A DNA stretch of 64,000 nucleotides, from NCBI RefSeq assembly GCF_014648315.1, contig NZ_BMQW01000002.1, positions 310,001 through 374,000 of the forward strand, read 5' to 3'. This stretch comes from Shewanella ulleungensis (GTDB lineage Bacteria; Pseudomonadota; Gammaproteobacteria; Enterobacterales; Shewanellaceae). The position numbers and the translations under genes are program-made. Below are positions 45,959 to 54,898 of the stretch, piece by piece. Under the pieces are notes generated by a model. That model saw only the letters and a list, made by a program, of their open reading frames with translations, was not told the origin of the DNA and did no database searches. Position 1 is the stretch's first letter, and each line of letters opens with the position of its first letter.

Positions 45959-46477
45959 ATGCCTAATCCAAAGCTATTTATCATCTTAAATGCGTTATCT
46001 TTTCAATTGGTGTGGTGGGCAGGAGTGCTTGCCGGTAACCAACTTGTTTTATTGTCTATTTTACTCATATTGGGCCATTTTCTTTTGTCTCAATCGCCCC
46101 GACAAGACCTTCAACTAATGTTTCTTTGTGCAGTAGTGGGTATGAGCGTCGATACCGTATTAACCTGGGTTGGGGTATTTGTCTTTGCTGAAACACCCTA
46201 CTGGTTAGCATTATTGTGGCTTGCTTTTGCATTAACCCTAAGATACAGCCTAGTGTTTTTTCAAAAGATTCATATGTTTTGGCAAGCCCTGTTTGGCGGG
46301 GTATTCGGTACTTTAAGTTATATCGCCGGAGCAGAGTTTGGCGCAGTCATGTTGCCATATGGTCTATGGGTCAGTGGCATTGTTCTTGTAGTGATCTGGA
46401 GTGGGTTATTTCCCGTATTGTTGTTAATAAGTCGAGGTGAACACGCCGCGAGCCTTACTCAGGAGAGTCAGCAATGA
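45959..46477 (+). CDS. DUF2878 membrane protein
   Basis: 172 aa with five or so membrane helices (LFIILNALSFQLVWWAGVLAGN... at the start is typical of DUF2878). The start is ATG 45959 with GAGGT upstream; the longer frame from 45911 has an unlikely Cys-rich leader. Overlaps the next gene by 4 bases. Unknown function. Confidence 0.85.
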   Translation: MPNPKLFIILNALSFQLVWWAGVLAGNQLVLLSILLILGHFLLSQSPRQDLQLMFLCAVVGMSVDTVLTWVGVFVFAETPYWLALLWLAFALTLRYSLVFFQKIHMFWQALFGGVFGTLSYIAGAEFGAVMLPYGLWVSGIVLVVIWSGLFPVLLLISRGEHAASLTQESQQ

Positions 46478-47133
46478 AAACGGTAAATGAAGCGGTTAAT
46501 GTTAGCCGCAGTGCTTATCAATGGCTGGTAGAATTACTTTTCGGTATTGTCGGAGCCACTGTTGTGATGCTTATTTTGGCTCTGAGCATGGCTGATGCCT
46601 TGGCGAATCAAAGCGCAATAGAAATTAAGCAAGATAAAGAGTTACCCTCAACAACAGCAAAATCAATTACCTCAATATCTAATTTAACAACGTCATCAGA
46701 CTTGGCGATGCGTCAAGTCGGCTCTGCGAGTATGAGCATGATGTGGTTCGATATCTACAGTGCCAAGTTGTATTCAAGCGACGGTAAATATCAGGCTAAC
46801 CAATTACCACTAAAGCTTGAGATTGAATACCATCGAAATATTGAAGCAGAAGACTTAATTGATGCCACCGTCGATCAATGGCAGCACTTAGGGATTTCAG
46901 CGCAAAAAATTGATGAGTATCGCGAACAATTAGCTAAAGCATGGCCCGATGTGAAAGAGGGGGACAGGTTAACATTTATGGTGAACACCGCTACTCAAGC
47001 GGAGTTTTTATTTAATGATAAACCTTATTTCAAAGTGAGTAATATGCAGTTTTCTGCTGATTTTTTGGCTATTTGGCTATCAGAAAATACCAGCAGACCC
47101 AAACTGCGTCAGCAACTCATTGGCATGAATTAA
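46474..47133 (+). CDS. Exported chalcone-isomerase-like protein
   Basis: 219 aa with an N-terminal membrane/signal segment (about residues 22-44, ending near MADALANQ). The body looks like the chalcone isomerase-like fold (RQVGSASMSMMWFDIYSAKLYSSDGKY, LPLKLEIEYHRNIEAEDLIDATVDQW). In bacteria these probably bind fatty acids. ATGA-overlap with DUF2878 shows coupled translation. Confidence 0.87.
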   Translation: MKTVNEAVNVSRSAYQWLVELLFGIVGATVVMLILALSMADALANQSAIEIKQDKELPSTTAKSITSISNLTTSSDLAMRQVGSASMSMMWFDIYSAKLYSSDGKYQANQLPLKLEIEYHRNIEAEDLIDATVDQWQHLGISAQKIDEYREQLAKAWPDVKEGDRLTFMVNTATQAEFLFNDKPYFKVSNMQFSADFLAIWLSENTSRPKLRQQLIGMN

Positions 47134-47356
47134 ATGTCCTGTCCTCGGTGTACAAAATGCTTATAAGCAGCTCATTGTCACGTTAAGTTCGTTATTTTTT
47201 ACACCAGAACACTTGCAATAATCCAACTAATGAAGCGTTAAGTTGCCTTGTGCGCAAACATGAAAAATCTGAAATAAATAGTTTTATGCATTGATATTAA
47301 ACGTTTATTTCCAGCTACTACTCCGAATTTAGATCAAATACGATTAAGGTTGAATT

Positions 47357-47950
47357 ATGCTATCTCGATTGACCCACTTATTGAGCGTAACAACATGGCA
47401 AAAGTCATTACGTCACAGCGCCATTTTTGCACTGTTTGCATTGGGTGTAATGTCCTGTTCATCAGCATCAATTGATGACTATGCCGACACCAATCCTAAG
47501 TTAGATTTAGCTCAGTTTTTTGATGGTAAATTAACTGCAGCGGGTGTCGTACAAGATTTTTCTGGCAAGGTTACTCGTAAGTTTACCGTTATCATGGAAG
47601 CTGAGTGGAGCGATACTCCACAAGGTAAACAAGGCATCATCAACGAGTGGTTTGTATATGATGATGGCGAGAAACAAACGCGAGTGTGGACCATCATCGA
47701 CAAAGGCAACGGTAAATATCAAGGCACAGCCAATGACATTTTAGGTATTGCGCAAGGTGAATCTCGTGGCAGTGCACTGCGTTGGCGCTACGACATGATA
47801 TTGCCTGTTGATGGCAGCGAATACGAGGTTCATTTTGACGATTGGATGTTTTTGGTTGATCAAAATACCATCATTAATAAAAGCGACATTATCAAGTTTG
47901 GTGTGACAGTTGCGCAAGTGACGTTAGTGATATCAAAGCAAGCCGATTAA
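47357..47950 (+). CDS. DUF3833 lipoprotein
   Basis: 197 aa. The N-terminal hydrophobic stretch ends in LGVMSCSS (a lipobox-like site, Cys about residue 34), so likely a lipoprotein. The rest is lipocalin-like: LDLAQFFDGKLTAAGVVQDFSGKVTRKFTV, EWSDTPQGKQGIINEWFVYDDGEKQTRVW, RYDMILPVDG. It is the last gene of the lipid/stress set, after a 223-base spacer that may hold its own promoter. Confidence 0.86.
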   Translation: MLSRLTHLLSVTTWQKSLRHSAIFALFALGVMSCSSASIDDYADTNPKLDLAQFFDGKLTAAGVVQDFSGKVTRKFTVIMEAEWSDTPQGKQGIINEWFVYDDGEKQTRVWTIIDKGNGKYQGTANDILGIAQGESRGSALRWRYDMILPVDGSEYEVHFDDWMFLVDQNTIINKSDIIKFGVTVAQVTLVISKQAD

Positions 47951-47959
47951 TCTTTGCTG

Positions 47960-48001
47960 CTTTTAAAAAAATGGACTCAATTGAGTCCATTTTTTTAAAA
48001 G
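47960..48001. terminator. 42-bp perfect palindrome, bidirectional terminator
   Basis: CTTTTAAAAAAATGGACTCA and its exact complement meet with no loop bases left over. Stem plus T-tract on each strand serve both the DUF3833 gene and the converging DUF3634 gene. Confidence 0.9.
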
Positions 48002-48020
48002 ACGAGCCTAATGAATATAG

Positions 48021-48365
48021 CTAACCTTTCAATTTTGATGAGTCTTGCTGTTTTTTATCGTAATACTCAAATAGGAATTGATTGCGAATTTGCTGAGTTA
48101 AATTATCTCCCACGTTGGCTGATACATGCAGACGTACGTGGCCCGATTTTTCTGCTCTAATAGTGCAGGTTAGTTTGTTCGATTTAGCAATTGCACGGCT
48201 TTCTCGTTCAAAACGTTCTGGGATTTTGCCTTTATGGCTTTTAAGCTTCCCGTCTTTAAAATGCATTTCAAAAATGGTTAAGCCACTTCGGCTGCTAAAA
48301 ATAAGTTTATAGGCCAGAAAAATCAACCCAACAATTACCAAAATTTTAATGATGGTATCTTCCAT
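48021..48365 (-). CDS. DUF3634 small membrane protein
   Basis: 114 aa, one N-terminal membrane helix (about residues 5-23) and a basic, mostly beta C-terminal part (LTIFEMHFKDGKLKSHKGKIPERFERESRAIAKS). Matches DUF3634 of Shewanella and Vibrio. Role unknown. Confidence 0.83.
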   Translation of the reverse strand: MEDTIIKILVIVGLIFLAYKLIFSSRSGLTIFEMHFKDGKLKSHKGKIPERFERESRAIAKSNKLTCTIRAEKSGHVRLHVSANVGDNLTQQIRNQFLFEYYDKKQQDSSKLKG

Positions 48366-48571
48366 AGCGAGCTCCTTTGTGCCGTTTAATTTTTATATTT
48401 GCTATAAGCGTAAGATACTCCTGTCGATTAGGTATGCAACGCTATTTTGTTGAGTTTTATGCGCCAGATCGAATTGAAATAAAAACCGCTTACTAAATGA
48501 ACATTTTGAGTTATCGTTATTGAAAGCAAAACTGCTCGATACGGACGATATACCTATTTCAGGATAAAAAT

Positions 48572-48724
48572 ATGCTAATTTCTAATGCTGATCGTTGGAC
48601 TGAAATCTGCGAAATTCAAACTAAATTAACGCGCGGTCTTGCTAGCCAATTCCCAGAACGTAGCCAATAACTTAATCATCTTATAGATGGCTGGCAAGGT
48701 GTAGAAAAGGGAAGCTCAGAGTAA
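48572..48724 (+). pseudogene. Small frame interrupted by an in-frame TAA (50 codons)
   Basis: ATG 48572 with CAGGAT upstream opens 32 codons (MLISNADRWTEICEIQTKLT... ending PERSQ) and stops at TAA 48668-48670. The same frame then stays open for another 17 codons (LNHLIDGWQGVEKGSSE) to TAA 48722. A single CAA-to-TAA change would explain this. I do not recognise the peptide. Could be a true 32-aa protein or chance; the surrounding 48366-48843 spacer shows nothing else except a terminator. Confidence 0.35.
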
Positions 48725-48771
48725 TCACTTGAGGGGTAAATAATGGTTTGTAAACAACCTAATTGAGCAAT

Positions 48772-48797
48772 AAAAAACCGCCATTTGGCGGTTTTTT
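48772..48797. terminator. Terminator shared by the small frame and the outer-membrane protein gene
   Basis: AAAAAACCGCC / GGCGGTTTTTT with an ATTT loop. Confidence 0.92.
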
Positions 48798-48843
48798 ATA
48801 TTGATACGTTAAGCTTAGCTAGCGTATCACGTCACTTTTCAGC

Positions 48844-49566
48844 TTAAAATGCATAACTTACACTAGCCAGTAAGGTGCCAGAGTTTTTATAAACGCCAGA
48901 GTTGACTTCATAGTCTCCGTCAATGTCCGTATCTAGGTACGCAACAGAAACCGCAAAGCCGCTAAACTCGGTTGATACGCCAATGGAGTAGTCTGAGTAA
49001 CTATCAAAGCCTTCGCCATCGTCAATGGCGTCACCAAAGTTATAGCCGTAATGCAAATCGAGGCTCCAATTATCGATAAATTCCCAAGCATAATTAATCT
49101 CGGTGTAATGTAAATCGAGATCACTTCCACCATAGTCATTAGTAAACCAATAAGCAGCTCTAAACCCATTAAAGTCGATGCCTGCACTCACTTCTAGATA
49201 GTCGAGTTCGCTGTCTCCTGGGTAGTTATAGCGGTACAAGGTTAAGTCATAGCTTGTTTCATCGTTAATTTCACCATAGTAACCGGCATACAAATCTATT
49301 TCGACGTCTGGGCCATTGTAGCCTGGCTCGTCAAAATCGACATTGCTGCCCCAAGCGCCAACAAAAAAGCCGCTATCATGGCTCCAATCTATATTGGCTT
49401 GTAGTGCAGGGTCGCCAGCGGTTTGTGATACACCACGAAAGCGGTAATCATTAGTTACACTGACTGCGCCAGAGACTTCAGCCGTCGCTAACGGAGCCAG
49501 TAGGGTAGCTGATAATGTTAATCCGCTTAACAGTGCAATTCGCGTTCTTTTTAATGTGTTCGACAC
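48844..49566 (-). CDS. TIGR02001-type outer-membrane protein (TorF-like)
   Basis: 240 aa. GTG 49566 follows GGAGAT and opens a signal peptide (VSNTLKRTRIALLSGLTLSA..., cleavage near PLATA). The mature protein has the family start VSVTNDYRFRGVSQTAGDPALQANIDW and alternating amphipathic strands ending in an aromatic residue (ASVSYAF), an eight- to twelve-strand barrel. Function unknown; the family includes TorF, found with TMAO respiration genes in Shewanella, but nothing here links it to that. Confidence 0.87.
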   Translation of the reverse strand: MSNTLKRTRIALLSGLTLSATLLAPLATAEVSGAVSVTNDYRFRGVSQTAGDPALQANIDWSHDSGFFVGAWGSNVDFDEPGYNGPDVEIDLYAGYYGEINDETSYDLTLYRYNYPGDSELDYLEVSAGIDFNGFRAAYWFTNDYGGSDLDLHYTEINYAWEFIDNWSLDLHYGYNFGDAIDDGEGFDSYSDYSIGVSTEFSGFAVSVAYLDTDIDGDYEVNSGVYKNSGTLLASVSYAF

Positions 49567-49678
49567 GATATTATCTCCATTTACATAAAATGCAGTTGTT
49601 GGTATTGAGGTTCTCAACGACTACTAATGCCACTTATCAGAAGCAAAACCGTTAGGTTCTGTCTGTACCGCATGGCGG

Positions 49679-50068
49679 TTAAACGTTATGTTCGAGTTGT
49701 GGCTCAAACATAACGTAGATTTTTTTACAATGTTCAATCACTTCCCACGTGCCAATAAAGCCCGCGGGTATAACAAATTTATCGCCAGTTTTAACCGTTA
49801 AATTGTGGCCCTGACTGTCGGTAATTATGCTGCTGCCTTCAAGAATGTCGCAATACTCATACTCGCTGTAACTCACATTCCAGCTGCCCGCTTCACTTTG
49901 CCAAACCCCAACATTAAATTGCTTACAAGGACTTTCAAAATGATTTTGTACCGACTGAAGTGGGTTACCTGTGATACGTTTTTCGTCAGCCAGTTGATAG
50001 GTATCAATGGGCGTATTTTGACGGCTAAAAAGCGTAATATCATTAATATGCTTGGTCATGGTATTCAC
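49679..50068 (-). CDS. Cupin-domain protein (DUF861/EutQ-like)
   Basis: 129 aa single cupin: NHFESPCKQFNVGVWQSEAGSWNVSYSEYEYCDILEGSSIIT and the second motif GDKFVIPAGFIGTWEVIE (about residues 92-109). It begins at GTG 50068, right after the mmsA stop, or at ATG 50059. Often a small-molecule sensor or auxiliary enzyme in amine catabolism; last gene of the aminotransferase-mmsA-cupin set. Confidence 0.85.
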   Translation of the reverse strand: MNTMTKHINDITLFSRQNTPIDTYQLADEKRITGNPLQSVQNHFESPCKQFNVGVWQSEAGSWNVSYSEYEYCDILEGSSIITDSQGHNLTVKTGDKFVIPAGFIGTWEVIEHCKKIYVMFEPQLEHNV

Positions 50069-51568
50069 TTATTTCATGGTTGGCATAATGAATGCCGAAG
50101 GTTCGTTTGTGTCTGTTTTGGCTTGCGGCCAACGGGCGGTAATGGCTTTGCGCTTGGTATAAAAGCGCACACCATCGGGGCCATGCATGTGTAGTGGCCC
50201 AAATAGTGAGCGCTTCCAGCCACCAAAGCTATGAAAGGCCATAGGCACAGGGATTGGCACATTAACGCCAACCATACCGACTTCAACATGGTGGCAAAAA
50301 TGACGCGCCGCTTGACCACTTTGAGTAAATATTGCTGTGCCATTACCAAACTCATGTTGGTTAATCAGCGCTAATGCTTCGGCATATGTGTCTACTCGTA
50401 CAATGGCAAGCACCGGGCCAAATATCTCTTGTTGGTAAATGCTCATTTGCGGAGTGACATGGTCAAATAAGCATGCACCTAAAAAGTAACCTTGTTGATG
50501 GTCGTTAATGCTAATGTCACGACCATCAACGACTAAGGTGGCGCCTTCTTTAATGCCAGCCTCAACATAGTCTCGCACTTTAGCTAAGTGCTGCGCGGAT
50601 ATAAGTGGCCCCATGTCCATTTCAGGAGTAATACCGCTGCCGACCTTTAATGCACTAATTTGCGGTAATAATTTATCGACCAGTTTGTCGCCAATATCAC
50701 CGACAGCTAATACCACTGAAATGGCCATACAACGTTCACCCGCACTACCATATGCTGCACCCATTAGCGCATTAACAGCTTGATCTAAATCAGCATCGGG
50801 CATTAATAGCATATGATTTTTAGCTCCACCTAGTGCTTGTACTCGTTTACCGTGGGCAGACGCTGTGGTGTAGATATATTCGGCAATCGGGGTTGAACCC
50901 ACAAAACTAACGGCTTTGATGTCTTTGTGTGCCAGTAGTGCATCTACAGCTTCTTTATCACCGTTAATGACATTGAAGACGCCATCGGGTAAGCCTGCTT
51001 GTGTTAGCAAATCGGCGATAAGCATCACTGAACTAGGGTCTTTTTCTGACGGTTTCATGATAAAGGTGTTGCCACAGGCAATGGCAATCGGGAACATCCA
51101 CATCGGTACCATTACCGGGAAATTAAATGGCGCAATACCGGCCACAACCCCTAATGCTTGATTGACTGACCATGCGTCAACGCCACCACCAACTTGTTGG
51201 GTATGTTCACCTTTTAATAAGTGCGGAATGCCACAGGCAAACTCAACAACTTCTAAACCACGGGTTATTTCACCTTTAGCGTCGTCAAGTACTTTGCCAT
51301 GTTCGAGGGTAATGAGCTCGGCTAGCTTATCGACATGTTGTTCTACTAATGCTTTAAACTTAAACAATACTCTAGCGCGATTTAGTGGCGTGACTTGTGA
51401 CCAGGTTTCAAATGCGGCTTTAGCGGCAAGAATGGCATTGGCTACATCATCTTGACTGGCTAATGACACTTGGCCACGGGATTCCCCTGTGGCTGGATCG
51501 TAAATCGTTTGCGTACGTTGGCTTGCTTGGGTGTGTTGCCCATTTACATAGTGGCTGATGTTAAGCAT
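50069..51568 (-). CDS. mmsA: CoA-acylating methylmalonate/malonate-semialdehyde dehydrogenase
   Basis: 499 aa aldehyde dehydrogenase of the MmsA/IolA branch: APFNFPVMVPMWMFPIAIACGNTFIMKPSEKDPS (about residues 150-180), VGSTPIAEYIYTTA, and the catalytic Cys in SAGERCMAIS. Converts methylmalonate semialdehyde to propionyl-CoA or malonate semialdehyde to acetyl-CoA with loss of CO2. Upstream is a beta-alanine-type aminotransferase, so acetyl-CoA formation from beta-alanine is the likely job. Confidence 0.94.
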   Translation of the reverse strand: MLNISHYVNGQHTQASQRTQTIYDPATGESRGQVSLASQDDVANAILAAKAAFETWSQVTPLNRARVLFKFKALVEQHVDKLAELITLEHGKVLDDAKGEITRGLEVVEFACGIPHLLKGEHTQQVGGGVDAWSVNQALGVVAGIAPFNFPVMVPMWMFPIAIACGNTFIMKPSEKDPSSVMLIADLLTQAGLPDGVFNVINGDKEAVDALLAHKDIKAVSFVGSTPIAEYIYTTASAHGKRVQALGGAKNHMLLMPDADLDQAVNALMGAAYGSAGERCMAISVVLAVGDIGDKLVDKLLPQISALKVGSGITPEMDMGPLISAQHLAKVRDYVEAGIKEGATLVVDGRDISINDHQQGYFLGACLFDHVTPQMSIYQQEIFGPVLAIVRVDTYAEALALINQHEFGNGTAIFTQSGQAARHFCHHVEVGMVGVNVPIPVPMAFHSFGGWKRSLFGPLHMHGPDGVRFYTKRKAITARWPQAKTDTNEPSAFIMPTMK

Positions 51569-51594
51569 GAACTCTGTCCTTGTTGTTAAATGGG

Positions 51595-52947
51595 TTATCC
51601 CACAGCGTGAATGGCATCGGTAAGTTGATTCACCATGTCATCGATTTGTGATTTTTCGACAATCAATGGTGGCGATAGGGCTATGATGTCTGCTGTTGCG
51701 CGCACTAACGCGCCGGTTCTAAAGCAATGGTCAAATATGCCATAGCCGCGCTTACCCACCCCTTTGTCGCTGGGGGCAAATTGGATGCCTGCAACCAGTC
51801 CGGTGTTACGAATATCAATCACGTTGGGTAAACCTTTGAGACTGTGTACTGCTTGTTCAAAGTAGGATTCAAGATTTTTTGCGCGCTCAAATAGCTTTTC
51901 GTTTTCATAAATCGACAAGGTTGCTAAAGCAGAGGCTGCAGCAACAGGATGACCTGAATAAGTGTATCCATGGAAAAATTCTATCAATTCATCAGGGCCG
52001 TCCATGCAGGTGTCGTGGATAGTGTTACTAACAAACACTGCACCCATAGGGATCGCGCCATTGTTAATGGCTTTAGCGGTAGTGATCATATCTGGCGTGA
52101 CTTGCCAGCGCTCACTGGCAAATGCAGCGCCTAAGCGGCCAAATCCAGTGATTACTTCATCAAATATTAATAAAATCCCGTGCTTTTGGGTAATTTCTCG
52201 TAGCCGTTTAAGATAGCCCTGTGGGGGTAAAATAACCCCAGCTGAGCCAGACATTGGTTCAACGATTACGGCAGCAATGTTTTCTGCACCGTGAAGAGTA
52301 ATCAGTTGTTCAAGCACTTCAGCTTTATCTAAACCATGCGGCGGGAGGCCATGACTAAACGCATTACTAGCAATGTCGAGAGTGTGGGGAAGATGATCAA
52401 CACCTTGCAGCAGTTGTTGGCTAAAAGTTTTGCGATTATTACTAATGCCGCCTACAGAAATACCGCCAAAGCCGACGCCGTGATAGCCCAGCTCGCGGCC
52501 AATAAAGCGTGTTCGGCTCGCTTGACCATTAGCACGATGATAGCAGAGGGCCATTTTTAGTGCGGTATCAACAGATTCTGAACCTGAGTTAGTAAAAAAT
52601 ACATGGTCCAGTCCATCAGGGCTCATATCACTGAGTTTATGAGCCAATTCAAACGCCAATGAATGGCCCATCTGAAATGACGGCGCATAATCCATCTGGC
52701 TAATTTGCTTACTGACCGCTTCAGAGATTTCTGCTCTGCCATGGCCAGCATTACAGCACCATAACCCTGCGGTAGCATCGAGTACCTTGTTACCTTTAAT
52801 GTCGGTGTAATACATTCCTTGCGCCGACGCTAATAACCGCGGGTTTGCTTTAAATTGTTTGTTGGCAGTAAATGGCATCCAATAATGAGCCATATTTGGC
52901 CATGTTTGCGATAAATTGCCAGTTCCTTTGTGCTGATATTCGCTCAT
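51595..52947 (-). CDS. Class III omega-aminotransferase (beta-alanine:pyruvate type)
   Basis: 450 aa PLP enzyme. N-terminal HYWMPFTANKQFKANPRLL and GLWCCNAGHGR are typical of omega-amino acid:pyruvate transaminases; the PLP lysine is in TTAKAINNGAIPMGAVF (about residue 285), with FFTNSGSESVDTALKMA and LIFDEVITGFGRLG. Moves the amino group of beta-alanine (or similar omega-amines) to pyruvate, giving malonate semialdehyde for the adjacent MmsA. 26 bases upstream of mmsA, same operon. Confidence 0.93.
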   Translation of the reverse strand: MSEYQHKGTGNLSQTWPNMAHYWMPFTANKQFKANPRLLASAQGMYYTDIKGNKVLDATAGLWCCNAGHGRAEISEAVSKQISQMDYAPSFQMGHSLAFELAHKLSDMSPDGLDHVFFTNSGSESVDTALKMALCYHRANGQASRTRFIGRELGYHGVGFGGISVGGISNNRKTFSQQLLQGVDHLPHTLDIASNAFSHGLPPHGLDKAEVLEQLITLHGAENIAAVIVEPMSGSAGVILPPQGYLKRLREITQKHGILLIFDEVITGFGRLGAAFASERWQVTPDMITTAKAINNGAIPMGAVFVSNTIHDTCMDGPDELIEFFHGYTYSGHPVAAASALATLSIYENEKLFERAKNLESYFEQAVHSLKGLPNVIDIRNTGLVAGIQFAPSDKGVGKRGYGIFDHCFRTGALVRATADIIALSPPLIVEKSQIDDMVNQLTDAIHAVG

Positions 52948-53251
52948 ATTTCAACTCTGCATTGGTAACAAGTGGGTTGTTGTTTCATATCATAATGGTT
53001 AAATTATGAGTGATGAATATTTGCTATGCTATGTCAAAAATAATGAACGTTAAAGCGTTTTGTGTGTTTATTTAAACTAAATATGGCTATTTTGTAAAAT
53101 ATATTGAAAACAGCTTGCTGTTAAGCATCATCAGGTGACAATATTCAGTAATGTAACAGTGTCGATTTACCCTTAAACAGCGACACAAAAAACCTTATTT
53201 GGCATCACATGGCGCGATGCTTATCAATCCATTTATTATTTCGAGGTCACA
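52948..53251. promoter_or_regulatory. Divergent control region of the amine catabolism genes
   Basis: 304 AT-rich bases between the aminotransferase operon (minus) and the aldehyde dehydrogenase gene (plus). No gene is seen. It must hold promoters for both directions; I found no confident operator. Confidence 0.6.
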
Positions 53252-54748
53252 ATGAGTACTCCAACAAGTCGTAGCGATTGGGAAGCACTGGCAGCCAGTT
53301 TACAGATTAACGGCAATGCCTTTATTAACGGCCAATACCAAAGTGCCGCTTCTGGTGAGACATTTGACTGTGTCAGCCCAATCGATGGCCGCGTATTAGC
53401 TAAAGTGGCTAGCTGTGACTTAGTCGATGCAAATTTGGCTGTTGCTAATGCGCGTGAAGTTTTTGAGGCTGGGACCTGGGCAAATTTACCGCCCGTGAAG
53501 CGTAAAGAAGTGATGATTAAGTTTGCCGATTTACTCGAAGCTAACGCTGATGAAATGGCATTACTTGAAACGTTAGACATGGGTAAGCCTATTCAACATT
53601 CTAAGGGTGTTGATGTGGTGGGTGCAGCGCGCGCCATTCGTTGGTCTGGCGAAGCCATCGATAAAATCTACGATGAAATTGCACCAACAGCACATAACGA
53701 AATAGGCATGATCACTCGCGAAGCAGTGGGTGTTGTCGCGGCGATTGTACCGTGGAACTTCCCAATGATTATGGCCTGTTGGAAACTTGGGCCATCGCTT
53801 GCAACTGGTAATAGTGTTATTTTAAAACCGTCTGAAAAGTCACCGTTAACTGCTATTCGTATGGCACAGTTAGCGCTTGAAGCCGGTATTCCTGCAGGGG
53901 TCTTAAACGTGCTGCCTGGTTTTGGTCATACAGTGGGTAAAGCGTTGGCCTTGCACATGGACGTTGATACTTTAGTGTTTACCGGTTCCACCAAAATAGC
54001 AAAACAGCTGATGATTTACGCGGGCGAATCGAACATGAAACGCGTGTGGTTAGAAGCGGGCGGTAAGAGTCCTAATATTGTGTTTAATGATGCGCCAGAT
54101 TTAAAAGCCGCAGCAGAAGCCGCCGCTGTCGCCATTGCCTTTAACCAAGGTGAGGTATGTACGGCAGGGTCTCGTTTGTTAGTTGAGTCTGGTGTAAAAG
54201 ATGAGTTAATTGAGCTTATCATTGAAGAAATGCAAGGTTGGCAGCCTGGGCATCCACTTGACCCTAAAACCACCTGTGGCGCTATGGTAGACCAACAGCA
54301 GTTAACTAATGTACTTAATTATATTAAAGCGGGTAGCGAACAGGGTGCAACATTGATGGCTGGTGGTAAGCAGGTGATGGCTGAAACTGGTGGTATGTAT
54401 GTACAGCCAACTATTTTCAGTAATGTTAAAAATGATATGCGCATTGCTAGTGAAGAGATTTTTGGCCCAGTATTATCTGTTATCGAATTTGATGGCATGG
54501 ACGAAGCGATTAAGATTGCTAACGACACCATTTACGGTTTAGCGGCAGGGGTTTGGACGTCTAACTTAAGCAAAGCACATAAAACCGCTAAAGCACTGCG
54601 TAGTGGTATGGTGTGGATTAATCATTACGATGGCGGCGACATGACTGCACCATTTGGTGGTTATAAACAGTCAGGCAATGGCCGTGACAAGTCATTACAT
54701 GCGTTTGATAAATATACCGAATTAAAAGCCACTTGGATTGCTCTATAG
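53252..54748 (+). CDS. NAD-dependent aldehyde dehydrogenase (PuuC type)
   Basis: 498 aa. VPWNFPMIMACWKLGPSLATGNSVILKPSEKSP (about residues 165-195), FTGSTKIAKQLM, LEAGGKSPNIVF with the general-base Glu, and the catalytic Cys in NQGEVCTAGSRLL (about 303). The N-terminus and C-terminus (GGYKQSGNGRDKSLHAFDKYTELKATWI) resemble PuuC, which oxidises gamma-glutamyl-aminobutyraldehyde and also 3-aminopropanal. With the divergent transaminase and MmsA it fits polyamine to beta-alanine to acetyl-CoA. Confidence 0.92.
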   Translation: MSTPTSRSDWEALAASLQINGNAFINGQYQSAASGETFDCVSPIDGRVLAKVASCDLVDANLAVANAREVFEAGTWANLPPVKRKEVMIKFADLLEANADEMALLETLDMGKPIQHSKGVDVVGAARAIRWSGEAIDKIYDEIAPTAHNEIGMITREAVGVVAAIVPWNFPMIMACWKLGPSLATGNSVILKPSEKSPLTAIRMAQLALEAGIPAGVLNVLPGFGHTVGKALALHMDVDTLVFTGSTKIAKQLMIYAGESNMKRVWLEAGGKSPNIVFNDAPDLKAAAEAAAVAIAFNQGEVCTAGSRLLVESGVKDELIELIIEEMQGWQPGHPLDPKTTCGAMVDQQQLTNVLNYIKAGSEQGATLMAGGKQVMAETGGMYVQPTIFSNVKNDMRIASEEIFGPVLSVIEFDGMDEAIKIANDTIYGLAAGVWTSNLSKAHKTAKALRSGMVWINHYDGGDMTAPFGGYKQSGNGRDKSLHAFDKYTELKATWIAL

Positions 54749-54772
54749 CGGTTATCATCTCCGAGATTTAAC

Positions 54773-54800
54773 AAAAGCCCTTTAGCAATAGAGGGCTTTT
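54773..54800 (+). terminator. Terminator of the aldehyde dehydrogenase gene
   Basis: AAAAGCCCT / AGGGCTTTT followed by TTATT, 25 bases past the stop codon. Confidence 0.88.
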
Positions 54801-54898
54801 TTATTAAGTAAAATTAACGCCTCTTTCTGATATCTTCGCGTAGACTGAATTTTAGTTCGTTACCTAAAATTTCAACCTTTATGCATGGATGACGCTAT

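Noticed and set aside
53101..53251. Sigma-54 promoter before the aldehyde dehydrogenase gene
   Set aside because: TGGCAT is present near 53201 but the -12 GC element is not at the required spacing.
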